NCBI RefSeq assembly: GCF_001653235.2
Contig: NC_035790.1
Coordinates: forward strand, 1,302,001-1,366,000
Length of the DNA: 64,000 nt
Source: Pochonia chlamydosporia 170
Taxonomy: Eukaryota > Ascomycota > Sordariomycetes > Hypocreales > Clavicipitaceae
Reading direction: 5' to 3'
Made by a program: the position numbers and the translations under genes. The notes beneath the pieces are model-generated. The model ran no database searches. It was given only the letters and a program-made list of their open reading frames with translations, and was not told the DNA's origin. Shown here piece by piece: positions 25,700 to 38,993 of this stretch (positions within the stretch are counted from its first letter, which is position 1; each line of letters opens with the position of its first letter).

Positions 25700-28600
25700 A
25701 GCACGAAAGAGGAACTGGCGACAGGCAAGGTACCTGCCTGTAATGGCACCTGTTCTCATTTGCATGCAGCTCTTCAATGTTGTTGGGGAAAGAACGATCC
25801 AGAAAGGGAAGCAGCGAAAAAGCACTCTGGGCTGAAGTAGAGAGTATCAATGTATCACGGAACATGCAAGTCCCAAGGTCTGGCCTGCGGCTGCAGGATT
25901 GGCAGCTGGCGACCAGGCCAGCGACATCACGGTTTGGACTTGACTTCATTGAACGACTTGACGAGTCTCGACGAGTCTCGACCAGATTGCCTGCTTTGTG
26001 AGACTTCGATGCTCTCTCGACTCCAATGCTTTCACTTAACCCGGTCGATAGACAACATTGAAACATCGCCAAATCGTGCAGCAGTTGCGACATGGCGAGT
26101 ATCTTGGCGTCAAGGTGCAAGACAGAGATATATTAGCACGACAGACATGGCCGTGCCACCAACAAGCGTTTTCTCGCCTGCAGAATTTAATCAGTTGTTG
26201 GTGCATTCTGCAAATCATTTGCGACAGCCTTTGTGTTTGTCTCAAAACCGACCCAGCGGTGAACCGGAACCGGGATCCGCCTTCAATGGTGAGAGGTTCA
26301 TTTTGTGGCGGTCGAAAAAGTGGTAGGCTAAGAAAGTTGGTTCAGGTCCAAGACGTGATACTGCCACTGGAAGAAACAACACCAATCGCGAACCCAACTT
26401 ACAACTTCCCTTACTCTTGAAGTCGGGTACTTCACATGAATACGATACAGGTAGTATGGAGTGGCCACAACGGACACGGTGATTCAGCTTCACAATGTCA
26501 CGCCACCCCATGCACCTCTCATGTGAACGAATTATCCTAGCTTTGCACATCTCACTCTTCCTTATTACCACACCATTGAGTCTCAGGTGTAGTCAATGGT
26601 CAATGGACTACACGGTTTTGCTCCAACACAATCAACGTCTGGATAAAGAGGCTCTATCACTGAAGCCACCTCGCCTACGACCTTGTGCGACTAGTGGCTT
26701 GACGGCCAGTGCCGAGAACTAATAATAAGCACCGGATCACATCAATTTAAGCGGCAACCAAATCAACTTGACCAGATATGGAGGCTGGGGCCCGACCTGG
26801 GGAACTAATCATGGGCGGTGGCGCTGATGGTGCATTGAATTGGCTCCTGGCTGGAAAGGTCACATCAGTCTTGCAAAGTGGAACCTGCAACAGGTATCAT
26901 GAGTTGGCAAGCGAACGACTTCATTGTTCCTACACTCAGAGTACTCTACTGGCCCTAGAAACTGGTCATGCCGAATATCCAGAAGAAGCTACGTGCGTTT
27001 CCGTCTGCCAGACGTGCCAGAGGCACATCACACGCAAACGAGAATATCCGCATCCAATTACCGACTTGATCAGTAACCGCACCTTACCAAAGCAATCATC
27101 ATTTACAGGGATAAAAACTGCAGCACCTTCCTGATGCACACTGTCCATTTCCCATCTTGGCCATTATTTCAGAGTCCTCCGCCTTCCTTTTCTTTCTAGG
27201 AGTGTAACTTGCGCAAGTTGATTTCCCTCAACTCATGTTGCAGAGGCCCAAGCACGCCAGTTGTGATCAGCCCATCAAGGGGCAGGTCAAAGAGGACGCC
27301 GCTCCAAATTTTCGGGTCCAACAAGCTTCAGGAATCTGGATCACAGATGATTGTCGGCACTGTGTCCCGACTCAGTGGATTTCTTTTTCCTTTGTATGAA
27401 TACGAGTCGCTTCTTCTGCATCTTTAGTTCCTTTTTCTCATCTCTGGTCTTGTCCTCCGGAACTTTTCCTTGGAGCTTTCTCAGTCATAAACCCGAACAG
27501 CAGACAAACGTAAATCCTACACTTTAGTCTTGGAATCACAAGATACGCATATCGGTGGCCGGCGTTTCTTCTCAACTCGAGACAATACTTAGACACTGTA
27601 CTAGTGTCTGTGAGGTGTCTTAGCTCCAGCTACCACATCATTTGTCAAGTAAGGTTGTCCGCAGTTCAGGCATCTTTTCAGCCAGAGTCAAATCGTTATA
27701 GGGCAACTCTGTCATTTTTTTTTTAAAGACGTCCAAACCCATTCACAAGCTATCACGTTCCAATATTCGTCCATCAATGCTCCCTGTACATCAATCGTAT
27801 CATTAATTGGACAATCAACTTTCTTTTAGGAAGAAACCTGGCCTATAACCTTGTGTCTCAGCAAACCAGCCAAGCGAAAGCGAAACGGTCGATGGTGTCT
27901 GATCACCAAGTTGGCAAGTAGGCAATAATAACAACCTACTTCCAACCATGATAATATTGAGTGGCTCGGATTTGTGGTAGCTTCTCTGCTCCGCACGGAG
28001 TACATTTACCTTAATTCCTTCGCCTCGCATTCTTGTCACCGACTACCCCCGGCTGATTCTTGGCCAGTTCTTCCAAATTAAGCGACATGCAGGTGGCCTG
28101 AAGCCGCCAGCGACAATCATTTCTCTTTTAGGTTGCTAAAGTGACATGTTTGAGACGCTCATGCTCGAAAGGGACAAAATGTTGGCACCACATCTAATGA
28201 TGCATGCAAAAGACTTCATTGCTGGTCGACAACGAGCCGGAGTAGGGCCACATTCCAGTTTTCCCTTCCACTTTCGACTAAAGAGCACTATAACGGATAT
28301 CGCTGCATCAATTAAGCCCAAGGACTACACGGTCTTTTGGACATCAGGCCATACTCAGATGAAGGTGGCAGTGAAATCCGTCCCAAAGGCGTTGGTAACT
28401 GCCATGGATGTTTGGTGTTGTCGATATAAAATTGCTGACATAAAGTTCAAGTTCTCAATGGATCCTTCCCAAACTCGACAAGGGACGGGCTAATTTAGGC
28501 ACAATATTGATCGCATCTGAGATTTAATACGCGGCTCTTGAAGCATTACTGACATTCATTCATATTTCACATCTTCCCGCTTCATGCCTCAGAAATGCAT

Positions 28601-30997
28601 CTGAGGACAAGCCATCAGTCGCAAAATGGATTACACTTTTTCATAGCTTCCCAGCACTTGCAGTCATCTGCCGTGTTGTTTCATGCATACAGCAGGTGCC
28701 CGTGAACCGGGGTTATCCGCAGTAAATGAAACAGTATGGAAACGAGCATCAGTATTTTCTGCTCGACATAGTCTGGGCACCACTCTTAAAGATAATGAGT
28801 CTCGGCTGGAGCATTCAGCATTTCACCTCCGAGAATCCGTTGGAAGAGCTCAATACGTGGGTGAACACTTACTCAATGCAATTACAGGATAAATATTTGA
28901 CGAATATCGGTTGGGTGCCAGAATTATACGAAGCAGCCGCTGAGCAGGTAGTGAAATTGTATGTCAATAATACCATCGTGTTACTTTCCCCCTCAGCATG
29001 TGCCACTTCGTTTAGGACCATCTTTGCCCGGACTCATAGCGGCCACAGGACTACCTCTGGGTTCCAGGTTTCCGTGTCACGATGCTTCAGCATCCATACC
29101 TTTGACACGGATACTTCTGCCAATGATCCCAAAGGCTTAATGGTCACAGGGCAGCTAGTGGTCTGAACACGGTGGACTTCTGCTCCATACCAAGCATCAA
29201 ACCTTTCTCATGGGCCAAGTCGGGCCGGTCGAAATGTGATGTATTGGCCTTGCCGGTATGGTAATACTTACGCCCAAGAGACCTGTTGTTGCACTTCAAG
29301 TTAGGTTAGCAGAGCCAGCTAGTTCATGTCAGTTAATTTGATGGATGTCACTTCCCAGAGCTACCGGCAATGTCCAGGAAGAATGCCCGGTTGGTATTTG
29401 GTACCCTTACCAGATCCTTTATGGAGTCACCAAGGCCAAACCCAGCCGTGGCCCTCCGGGTTTCTCTCTGCTTTTCACGGCACAATTGACAATCTCTATC
29501 TCCCGCAACGGTGCGCTCTTCCACCTCCTTGGGGAGGAGTCTGCCTTGTACTGTACTAAAGTCTTCAAAGCTGTCAAGATGAGTTACCCAGCTTCGTATG
29601 TTTGGACCTCTGCTACACTTCAGGGACCTGTGTATAGGCATAACTGGTTATTCCCTTGGCTCTGCCAACCGAAAAGAGTGAGATTGGTAAGATAATGGGG
29701 TGCTCCTAACACGAATGACAATCCACGTTCATAATCCATACCAATCCTCGATTCTGCACTCCCACCTCGGAATGGAGCCAATGCCCACTCTTCATCTGAT
29801 CATTTTGGTCAGTGCAAATGGGAGCAGGGGCTAGGCCAGGAGGCACGTCGTAGCAGCCTCGGTATCTCGTGGCGTTTCGGGCATCCAACGATGAATTTGC
29901 TGATGCACTCTGGCAAAGTGGTGATCTGTGTGACGATATATTTCGCTTGAGGACATGAAGAGCACGTTCGAATTTCAGGACGACTTATTATTGTCAGCTT
30001 CACTGCAATCAATCCTTGTCCGCGTCTGTCGCTGTTGGTGTACAGGAAATCATCTGCAACCAGCAACCATGTGTCAAGTGTCAGGTGTATGGGATACAAG
30101 ACGCCCATTCCACAAACTGTACTCCGAACAGGGGAGCAACATCTCAATACCATGGGGCAGGGGAAAATAAAAAATGGAGAGTCTTGCCATGCACAAGGAG
30201 TTGCAAGGCGTCGAGATGGCACATTGAATACCAAAAAAAGAATTGGGTAACGCCCAAATGGCAGCTCAATGCGCATGCATGCAACTAGGCTCCGGAAAGG
30301 GGCACCACCCCGAGGCATTCGTCTGGTTCCTGGTTGATACTTCACAGAATAATAAGTTAAAAGCCCGATAATGAACAGACATGCCACCGTTCCCGTGGCT
30401 GACGGCCTTGTCTTTGTCTGTCAGTCAGGGTCGCCTCCTGTTGTCAAAGCGCGACGCCCCCGGTTTCATCAACAAGCTTTCGTCTACTCCGCTACCGGTA
30501 CGGGCCGAAGAAGAGGGATGTTGTGATCTTCCACTATCTCTCCATTTATCGTCAGGAAAGGATAAAGCTTCCGAAATGCTACAGCACGTGCGGCAGAGTA
30601 GGTCTTTGTCGGCTAAATAGACTTTATCCGTTGAAATATTGTGCGGAGACAACAGCGGTGATGAAACAGATCTTCGAACGTACATGAGACTATTGGCAAT
30701 GGGGCTTGGTAAAATATGCTAATAAATGCCAAGTGATTCGGGATGCCGATGCTCTTCGACGCGTTGTTTCTGAGGCCATCCGCACCTGGTTGAATTGGGA
30801 GTTTGCAAAACGAATGAACCTGATCGGTACATATGACTTGACATATTGATTGAGACAGTTACTGAAACACGGTTGAATGGGTGTATGGGCTGCTATTTTC
30901 GGAGGTGCATGTGAAAGTGCTTTTGACTTCTTCTCTTCATGAAATATCAAGCAGAGTAGATATGTACTTGACGGTCCGGGCGTGTCTTGTTGTATCT

Positions 30998-31013
30998 TAC
31001 TCCGAACGGAGTA
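30998..31013. repeat. Inverted repeat TACTCCG-AA-CGGAGTA
   Basis: Perfect 7-bp arms around AA; it is related to the TACTCCGTA motif that recurs in the intergenic DNA. Confidence 0.85.
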
Positions 31014-32067
31014 CTTCACATAACATTTACTGGCGTACCGGTTGGGTCTGTGCTTGTCGTGGTACATGTACGTGACTGGAAACCAGAATCGTGTTTGTGG
31101 TTTTATCTTGTGGTTCTGTGGCAAGTTGGTATGAGCTGTGTTGGTACGAGGAAGACGAAGACACAAGTCGGATTCGGAGTGCACTGCATGTCTTGACAAA
31201 TACGGACAAAGTTTTCGTGTCTGCTACTCCGTAATAAGACTCAGTGTTCACTTAAGCGATATTGTGTCTTTGGGTCCCGTTGGATACTTTGTCACACTTC
31301 ACAGTAGTTAAATGTTTGTATTTGCCAACTTGGTGCGCCCCGCCGCAGCTAATGAATGTCTGGTTGGTTTGCGATGGGATTGATTGAGAGATTGTAGTTG
31401 ACAAGGAAAGATATTTGCCACTGTGCAATCTAAAATGAACTGGGCCTCGTAATGCGTCCACGTGGTGTCAGAGATACATCGCAAACTGACAACCGATAGA
31501 TGACGAATTGACGATGCAGAAAGCAAGAAATTGGTCCCAACACAACGCTGAAAGGGGAATTTCATCAACTGCCCGATCAGGCCTGGTTCAGCTCTGGCTC
31601 AGGTCTGCCTCATTAGCCACTCGTGCCACTCGTGCCACTCGACAGACATCCATCCAACACACCACCGCCACACCACTAACCGCACTTCAGTCCACAGCAG
31701 CCAATCAGGCCGCGGGGAGCCGCTCTGTTCTCCCAAGCTTGCCACTCATATGTCGCGGTTGATCACGATCTATTGTTTCTGACGACAGCTCAAGCTTGGC
31801 TGGCACAGGTCGGCGAGCAAACCCCCTACTGGCAACTATCGCAATATCACCAACAACGGCCGTGCAGTACACGAGTTGCGACCGGCGCAATTAACGCAAT
31901 TTAACAAAACAGCGACACACATGCTGCGTCTTCATACCCATTGTTGTTGAAAGATTGTTGGCCACCGGGCCGAGCCCCTCTCTCGGGTGTTGAGTTGAGC
32001 AGGGTGCTTGCTGCGTTTGAGACTGTCTGGTCGCCCTGGTTCTGCTGAAGCACCCAACGTCGCCATC

Positions 32068-35000
32068 ATGTCGGATCCCTCTCCCCGCGCCGTCCGCTTT
32101 TCTGGAGGCGAAGACGAGCTGCAGCAGGAGAGGCCCAAGGGACGAAGGCCTTCAATGGTCGTCGACGTCGATGGCGAGAACTCGTCGCCCGGTTCTGATG
32201 AGGACCCCAACACCGTAGAGGGCCAGGACGAACTCGGTGACCTGACGAGATATAACGACACTTCTACGCACGCCGGTACTCATTCATCAATACCAGCCGG
32301 CACTGTGATCAATGGCGTCGCCTCAAAACAACAGTGGAATAATGTGGGCGATGATGGCGCTGCCTATGCCAACGGCGGGCGGCCGCAGCGACCGCTCGCT
32401 CCAGCCAGAACCCCGTCCAGCACGTACAACCCTGCGACATCTCGAAAACCGAGGCCGTCACAGCAGACCCAGCCGTTTGTGGAATCGATGCGGTCGTCAT
32501 CCAAAACTCGAGTACGGCAGAGCGAGAGCAGATTCCGAGCCCAGGAGCGAGCCTATGTCCAAAAGTTACGGCACGATGCCTCTGGAGAATATTTTGCGTC
32601 GTACCAGGGAATGAACGGAAACGACTCCGACTCTGAGGGAGAAACCCCGTCTTCGGAAGGGCCATTTGAGGACCGGTTGGATCAGGAGACCATCATGTTT
32701 TACGGCAACGACAACCTGCTGCCGACCGAGGAAGACATGAAGGATCCGGACAGCAGGGAGAGGCTTGAGTGGTACGGCATGCTGGAGGCGGTTTTGACGG
32801 GTGATGTCGTTCGCCAGGAAAAGAAGAGACTCATCGGTGCTTCGGATCAACAGGCGAGTAAAACAGCCCACAAGTCGGAGCTGTGGCTTGGTGTTAGGGC
32901 CAAATCCTGCGGCAGACAGCTTCCTGTTCAGAAGCGTATGGTTGAGGAGGCTCGAGGCACGGTTGATCGGCTCTTGGACGACATTATCAACTTTGAGGTC
33001 AAGGGAGAAAGCGAGGCAGGCAAACCGCCATACGAACAGGTCAAGGATGTCGTGAGGAAGATTGAAAAGTGCGAGAGTCTCTATCCCTCGTGGCAGTCAC
33101 TCGCAGCGGAACACAAAACGGCCGCCTCTCCTCAGTTCCACGAGGCCAACGACGCCATCTTCTCCTGGTACAACACGAACAAGATGATCAATACGGAATT
33201 GTCGATTTTGAAGAAGTGGGTAGGAAACGAAGAACTAGACTTTTCTCGTACCAAGCAAAGATCGCCTGCCGTGGATGGCATCACTACTGATGAGACGTCC
33301 TTCTTGGACAGACTGATGAAGGAGGATGGTTTGCAGTCACTGTACGACGACGACGAACGGACCCCTCAAAAAGGCATGCTATGGCCCATTTCTTCCATCA
33401 TCAGCAAAGCCAAAGAAACCCTCATCCACAACTCAGCGCCGTTTCAAAAGCGCCACTTGCCGCCATATCTGGAGGAACTGTTGACACTCATCAGCTTCCC
33501 GTCTCGGCTAATTGAAGAAATCACAAAGACGCGTCTCGAATACGCTAAGAGAGTTAAAGAGGCTGCTCAGCAGAATCCAATGATGCAAGAACAAATGATT
33601 TCGCAGTTTCAGCTTCTCCTTAAGTTTGCTATTAGAATCAAGCAGGAGTATCTTTCTATTGAGAGCCCTGAGCCCGGCTGGGACCTGCCGCCATGCATCG
33701 ACGAGTCGTTTGACCAGGTTGTGCTGGAAGCACTAAAATACTATTTCAAGATGTTGAACTGGAAGCTGAGTGGGAACAAGAATACATTCAAAGAAGCCGA
33801 GTTGCTGTTTCAGGAGTGGGATTTTGCCAACTATATTGGCAGCCACTTGCAAGGCGGCCACATCGAAGTAGCGGAGCAATTCAGCTCCCTCACGTTCAAA
33901 GCCTTGAACCGATTGAGTCAAACGTTTGAAAAAGAGCTACAGGTAAAGCCAAAGGAAAGCGCCACCGAGATGAGCAAGAGATACAAAGCCTGTTTAGACT
34001 CCGTTCGTATTCGTCAACGCATGCTGCAACGATTTTCGAGAATGCTGAGCGACAATTACGAGCATGTTTCCGATTTCAGCATTTCCTTCCCGCCGGAGAC
34101 GATGCAAAAGTTTTATGATCAGCTGGTAGCGTCTGGGCACTTTTTGTTGGAAACTGGTGTGTTTGAAAAGCAAGGCACCTATGTTATTGCTTCCCCGGAG
34201 CTTCATGGCAAGCTGGACGATATGCAGGCCATGATGGCTGTGACCTCGATAGATCGATTCCCGGAGTTGAGCGAGCAATATCTGTTCATCTTGCGACCGG
34301 AAGATAGCTTCCACTGGTTTGGTGAAAAGGCCACGGTGCCTCTGCGCGAGCAAAATATTGATTTGAAGCGTGGACAAGCTCGATTGTGTGCGACTGGATC
34401 CCAGACGTTGCCCGATGCAAGAAGAGCATTCCTTGACGCTGTGGATATGCACGTGGATCTACTTCAGGAGTCTAGATCCAACATTCACAAAGTCAACACG
34501 CGGCTTATGGAGATTCGGCGGGTAGCGTACAAGCTATCCAACACGTTCATGGACAGCGTGGAGGTGATCCGCAAACAAACGGAGGGAAAGGACTGCCAAG
34601 AACTGATTCAGACTTGTTTTGTCTTTGCCACCGAATTCGGTCAACGGTCGCTGCTTTACATGGACAGCAATAGGCGGCAGATGAATAATTTGAAGCTCAC
34701 CAAGCTAGCTCTTGATTGGGTGAGCTTCATCTGCGACGACTGCGTTGCTTCGGACAGAAAGACGTTTAGATGGGCAGTGTTGGCGCTTGAATTTGCCATG
34801 GGCATGACCAGAGGACGACATATCCTGGCTCTTGGCGACGACGAATATGAGAAGCTCAGAACAAAGGTTGGAGGCTGCATGTCACTCTTGATTTCGCACT
34901 TTGATATCATGGGCGCCAGATCCAACCTGGCGGCACAAGCAGAAAAGGAACGCATGGAGGCACTGGTGGGGCAGTTTAGGAAGCTGGACAAGAACAGAAT

Positions 35001-36204
35001 GCTGGATGATGATGAGGCGTCGCGCTGCATCACAGAGCAGCGTTTGATTCGATTAGACGTTGTGGACGGGTTCAGACGTGAGAAGGAGGGAGAAAGACGG
35101 GCTCTCGGGCGCGTGCTAGAGGCCAACAATGAAGCGGACCGGTCGCTTGCGTACCTGTCTTCGTCGGCAACAAATGTCACGAAGCGATGGCAGCAGGGAC
35201 ACTTTGTTGGTGGCGGCACGTTTGGCAATGTGTATGCGGCCATGGATCTGGACACTGGTCTGCTGATGGCTGTCAAGGAGATTCGACTGCAAGATCCAAA
35301 GCTGATTCCTACGATTGCGGAACAAATCCGAGAGGAAATGGGTGTTTTGGAAGTGCTGGACCACCCGAACATTGTGCAGTATCATGGCATTGAAGTCCAC
35401 CGGGACCGGGTCTACATTTTTATGGAGTATTGCTCTGGTGGATCGCTAGCGAATCTTCTTGAGCATGGTCGAATCGAGGACGAGCAAGTGATTACGTTTT
35501 ACGCCTTGCAGCTTTTGGAGGGCCTGGTGTATCTCCACGAGAGCGGCATTGCCCACCGAGATATCAAACCAGAGAGTGCGTTTTATCCCCTTATAATTTG
35601 CCCCCTGTGAAATACATCATTCTAGCTTCCACGGCGGTTGTTGATACTGACTATTGCAGACATCTTGCTCAACCACAACGGTATCATCAAGTACGTTGAC
35701 TTTGGTGCAGCCAAAATAATTGCCCGTCAAGGACGAACATTGGCAGCGGATTTACACGCGACGAAGCCGAACAAATCCATGACGGGCACTCCAATGTACA
35801 TGTCACCAGAAGTGATCAAAGGAGAGAACCCGGGTCGAGCGGGATCCGTGGACATTTGGTCACTGGGCTGTGTGGTTTTGGAAATGGCCACCGGACGAAG
35901 GCCCTGGGCCAATTTAGACAACGAATGGGCCATCATGTACAACATTGCGCAGGGCAACCCTCCACAGTTGCCGACGGCCGACCAAGTCAGCCCACAGGGT
36001 CTCGACTTTTTATCCAAGTGCTTCACGAGGAACCCCAAGGAGAGACCGTCGGCTGTGGAACTCCTCCAGCACGAATGGATCATGGCTGTTCGCAGCCAGG
36101 TGGTTGAGCCGATGACCCCGAGCGATAGCAGCTCGTCGGCGATGATGACGCCGCTGACAGCGAGTTCGAGTAAAGGCAGCTATGACGGATGGGACATGAA
36201 GTGA
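32068..36204 (+). CDS. MAP kinase kinase kinase of the HOG pathway (Ssk2/Ssk22/Os-4 type)
   Basis: Two exons (32068-35575 and 35660-36204) give 1350 residues; the intron falls inside the HRDIKPEN catalytic loop and joining restores NILLNHNG. I prefer the ATG at 32068 (MSDPSPRAVRFSGG); an in-frame ATG at 32008 would add 20 residues. The long N-terminal regulatory region (1 to about 1030) begins with a disordered Ser/Pro/Arg-rich part and continues as a helical domain typical of Ssk2-type kinases. The kinase domain (about 1040-1310) shows GGGTFGNVY, AVKEI, HRDIKPEN, VDFGAAK, the activation-segment GTPMYMSPE and DIWSLGC, with all catalytic residues present. Known relatives receive the signal of the two-component response regulator Ssk1 and phosphorylate Pbs2 in osmotic, oxidative and phenylpyrrole-fungicide responses. 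A Ser/Thr-rich tail follows the kinase. Confidence 0.95.
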
Positions 36205-36898
36205 TGGGTTGCGTTGCTTGAAGTATAAGAGCTGGCATTAAATCTTGCAGCAAACGATTGTGCATATTTTTTTCACCCTTCTTCTTACTATTTTTATTTT
36301 TCATTTTGTGGCTTGCGTTGTGCGCACTTCAAGGCTGGAAAGGAACTATCATCTTACGCAGTCGCATGCAGTAATCTTATGACGGGAGGCAGGAGATTCA
36401 TCTGTTATTGTACTATGGAGCAGGGGAATGAGGAATGGCTACATATGGAGGGACATGGTTGGGAAGATTATATAAGATACCATTTGAAGCAAGTAGTGAG
36501 AATAATGGGTGGTGGTGGGCGGTAATGGAAACAGCAAGTTTGCTGGCTTGTACAAGCATGACTGTCTTATGCATGTGAGTGATGCGTCAATCCAGGTGAC
36601 GATGTTTTTTAAATGCAGCCACGTTTTGAACAGCGACTAATACACCCCGGTGTCAATCATGCCCCCATCACATCTGAGTTCCCCTCCCATTTAATCCGGC
36701 AAGGGCAAGTGCAGAGCCTCCATCAAAAAAATTACCCAAAACGGCTCTCTACCCCCCGGAACTCCCCGGCGCCACTCTCACTCCGCATCAGTGGAACCTC
36801 CAACTCCATCCTACAAAATATAAAAATCCCAACCACCACCCTCATCCTACTCTCTTCTCTCTTCCTTCCCCCCCCGGACTTCCGTCCCGCCTTCCAAA
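36205..36898. other. Intergenic spacer between MAPKKK and cytidine deaminase
   Basis: The MAPKKK 3' flank has T-rich stretches at 36265-36305. The second half is pyrimidine-rich promoter and leader sequence of the deaminase. No gene seen. Confidence 0.5.
36819..36826 (+). promoter_or_regulatory. Candidate TATA box of the cytidine deaminase gene
   Basis: TATAAAAA, about 75 bp before the ATG at 36899, followed by a CT-rich leader (TCTCTTCTCTCTTCC). Confidence 0.4.
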
Positions 36899-37469
36899 AT
36901 GGCCTCCATCGCAGAAACATGCCAAAAACACGCCCTCACCGAATCCCAATTCACCGCCCTCCGCGCCAAAGCCGTCGCCGCCAAAGAAACCGCCTACTGC
37001 CCCTACAGCAAGTTCCGGGTGGGCGCGGCGGTCCTCGGCGCAGACGACTCCATCACCACGGGGGCCAACGTCGAGAATGCGTCGTACCCGGTGGGAACGT
37101 GTGCCGAGCGCGTGGCCTTTGGGAAGGCCGTTACGGAGGGGGGCGTGAGGGCGTTCAAGGCGGTGGCGGTGGCGACGGATGTGTGTCCGCCGGCGAGTCC
37201 TTGCGGGATGTGTAGGCAGTTGTGAGTTTGCAGTGAAGAAGTAAAGAAAGAGTCGTTGCTGATTTTGGGCAGTATTCGTGAGTTTTGTGGGTTGGATGTG
37301 CCGGTGATTATGTTTGATGGGGAGGAGAATTTTGTGGTTCTTACGTTGGAGGAGGTAGGTTTCCCCTGTTCCCTTCTTTTAAAACAAATTTGGTTGGATT
37401 TGTTTTGAGTGTAACTGACAATTGTAGTTGCTACCCATGTCATTCGGCCCAGAAAAACTGCAGAGATAA
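36899..37469 (+). CDS. Cytidine deaminase
   Basis: Three exons (36899-37221, 37273-37354, 37428-37469) give 148 residues, the normal length of the small homotetrameric enzyme. The motifs are complete: CPYSKFRVGAA (about 33-43), substrate-binding GANVENASYP, zinc and catalytic site TCAERVA (Cys and the proton-shuttling Glu) and PCGMCRQ with the two other zinc-ligand cysteines. The first intron interrupts Phe of CRQFIREFC. The enzyme converts cytidine and deoxycytidine to uridine and deoxyuridine in pyrimidine salvage in the cytosol. The exons are strongly biased to C in third positions compared with neighbouring genes, as often seen in well-expressed fungal genes. Confidence 0.95.
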
Positions 37470-37631
37470 CTAAATCGAGTATTAAATTTCCATTATATGG
37501 TAATTAACTGTCCAATATATCAAGTATTAACTACCCCCCATTATATTCAACCACAATGTCTCAGTATATGTCCCTTTACACCCATCTGTCCCATTATATA
37601 TCCCTTACAAACCCATGCCGCCTCATATCTC

Positions 37632-38993
37632 TTACAAACCCAAACTCAAAGGCCCAAGCTTCAAGTTCAACAACCCCGGCTTCTCACTCTTAGCACCAGC
37701 AGCGGCATCCATCTTCTCATGCTGCGGCATACTCTCATGCCACTTCTGTCCCGTGGGCGAACCACAAGATAAGTCATACCACCTACCAGGCTGGTTATTA
37801 TCCAGATCCCTAACGACATGGCTTACCGTCATGCCGTAGAGATCGCAGCGCGGGGCTCCCAGTTCGTTCTTATAGAAGCGATACGACTGACACCCCTTTG
37901 TGTCTTCCATTACGGACTGCGTCATATTAGTATTTTTACCTTCTGGGGAAGAATAGCAACTCACATCGCAAAACTGGTAGCATCCCTCCTCTGTGACGGC
38001 CACACCCGACCTCTCCTCGATAAACTCAGCGATAAAGTACGTCCCCGCCGGTTGGCCCTTGATCCCGCAGTATGAAGAGTCCCCTCTCGGCGAGCCAGTG
38101 GGCTTGTCATGCTCGCAGATTGTCTGTGTTGGCGTCTGCACAGCGGTCGGTGTGCTGGTCATGGATGATTTTGTCACGGGAGTCATGGACGTATCAATTA
38201 CGCAGGACGTTGACGATGCGGTGGTGAAGGGCGTAACCTGCACGGTTCGAGTGGTTGCATGTGTAGACGTCCACGTCTCCTCACATGGCTCGGTGGTAGT
38301 AGGCGTTTCCTCAGGACACGGCTCCGACGTCATGGTCATGTTCTTGGTCATATGAATCACCGTGGTGCTCTTCGGCCCAGTAGTTAGAGGAACAGTCGAG
38401 TTCATCCAGCCCGTCGATTCGCACGGCTCCGAAGTCGTAGGCGTCGTGGTATTCCAGCCCGTCGTCTCGGGGCACGGCTCAGTCGTGCTAGCAGGCATGG
38501 TACTGTTCCATTTTCCTGTCTCTTCCGGACACGGCTCGGTAGTCGTCTCCTCAGGACATGGCTCCGACGTAGTCGGTGCGGGTGTCTCTTCCGGACACGG
38601 CTCAGTGGTGTTTGCTGCGGGAGTAACATAGACAGTCACATCGACCGTGGTAGTTGAAACGACGACACTGGCAGTAGGACATCCCGGTGCCATGGTCGGC
38701 ATTGTCATTGGAGCTCCTGTTCCCTGGGCGTTCCAGTGTTGTGCGAACTTCGCATTCCCCCATTTGTGCGTGCGCGCGTATAAGCCATTGGCCACCGCAT
38801 CAGCAGCTTTCTCTTGCGGCTCATTTTGGACATTCTGCATTGATGTGAGTAACTTTCATGGGCAAAAATTGGTTTTGTTGCTGTTTGTGTTCAAGGGGTG
38901 GAAATGTCTCACTTGAGTAGCCTGGTCAAGCAATCTTGGTGCGGCATGCACCGTGGCCAAGAGGCCAGCGAATGTGACTGTGCTCCAGCGCAT
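37632..38993 (-). CDS. Secreted Thr-rich repeat protein with C-terminal Cys-rich (apple/PAN-like) domain
   Basis: Two exons (38993-38913 and 38834-37632) give 427 residues. Exon 1 supplies the signal peptide (MRWSTVTFAGLLATVHA), which a single-exon reading would miss. Residues about 80-260 are a Thr/Ser/Pro stalk with seven EPC units, most of them EPCPEET, heavily O-glycosylated if typical. The C-terminal third has eight or more cysteines with YCGIKGQPAGTYF, GCYQFCDVSCY, CQSYRFYKNELGAPRCDLYG and a closing WYDLSCG, a pattern like small apple/PAN-type carbohydrate- or protein-binding domains; that assignment is inference. There is no GPI-type hydrophobic tail, so it is probably released or wall-bound. 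A TATATAAA-like box lies about 210 bp upstream (about 39203-39212). The partner is unknown. Confidence 0.85.

Larger units (their letters stand above)
18375..32067. other. Gene-poor region, about 13.7 kb
   Basis: I find no gene I can support. Open frames reach only about 160 codons, occur equally on all six frames, lack domains and cannot be joined by good splice sites into anything recognisable. Base composition looks like the rest of the window, without the strong AT bias expected after heavy RIP mutation. Short recurrent motifs (TACTCCGTA, TACCTAGGTA) are frequent between 19.9 and 31.3 kb. The last 300 bases are probably the promoter and leader of the MAPKKK gene. Confidence 0.55.

Noticed and set aside
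28726..29166. 146-codon frame with a protein-like composition
   Set aside because: It is the most protein-like frame in the gene-poor region, but no flanking exons, promoter or recognisable motif support it, and overlapping frames of similar length exist nearby.
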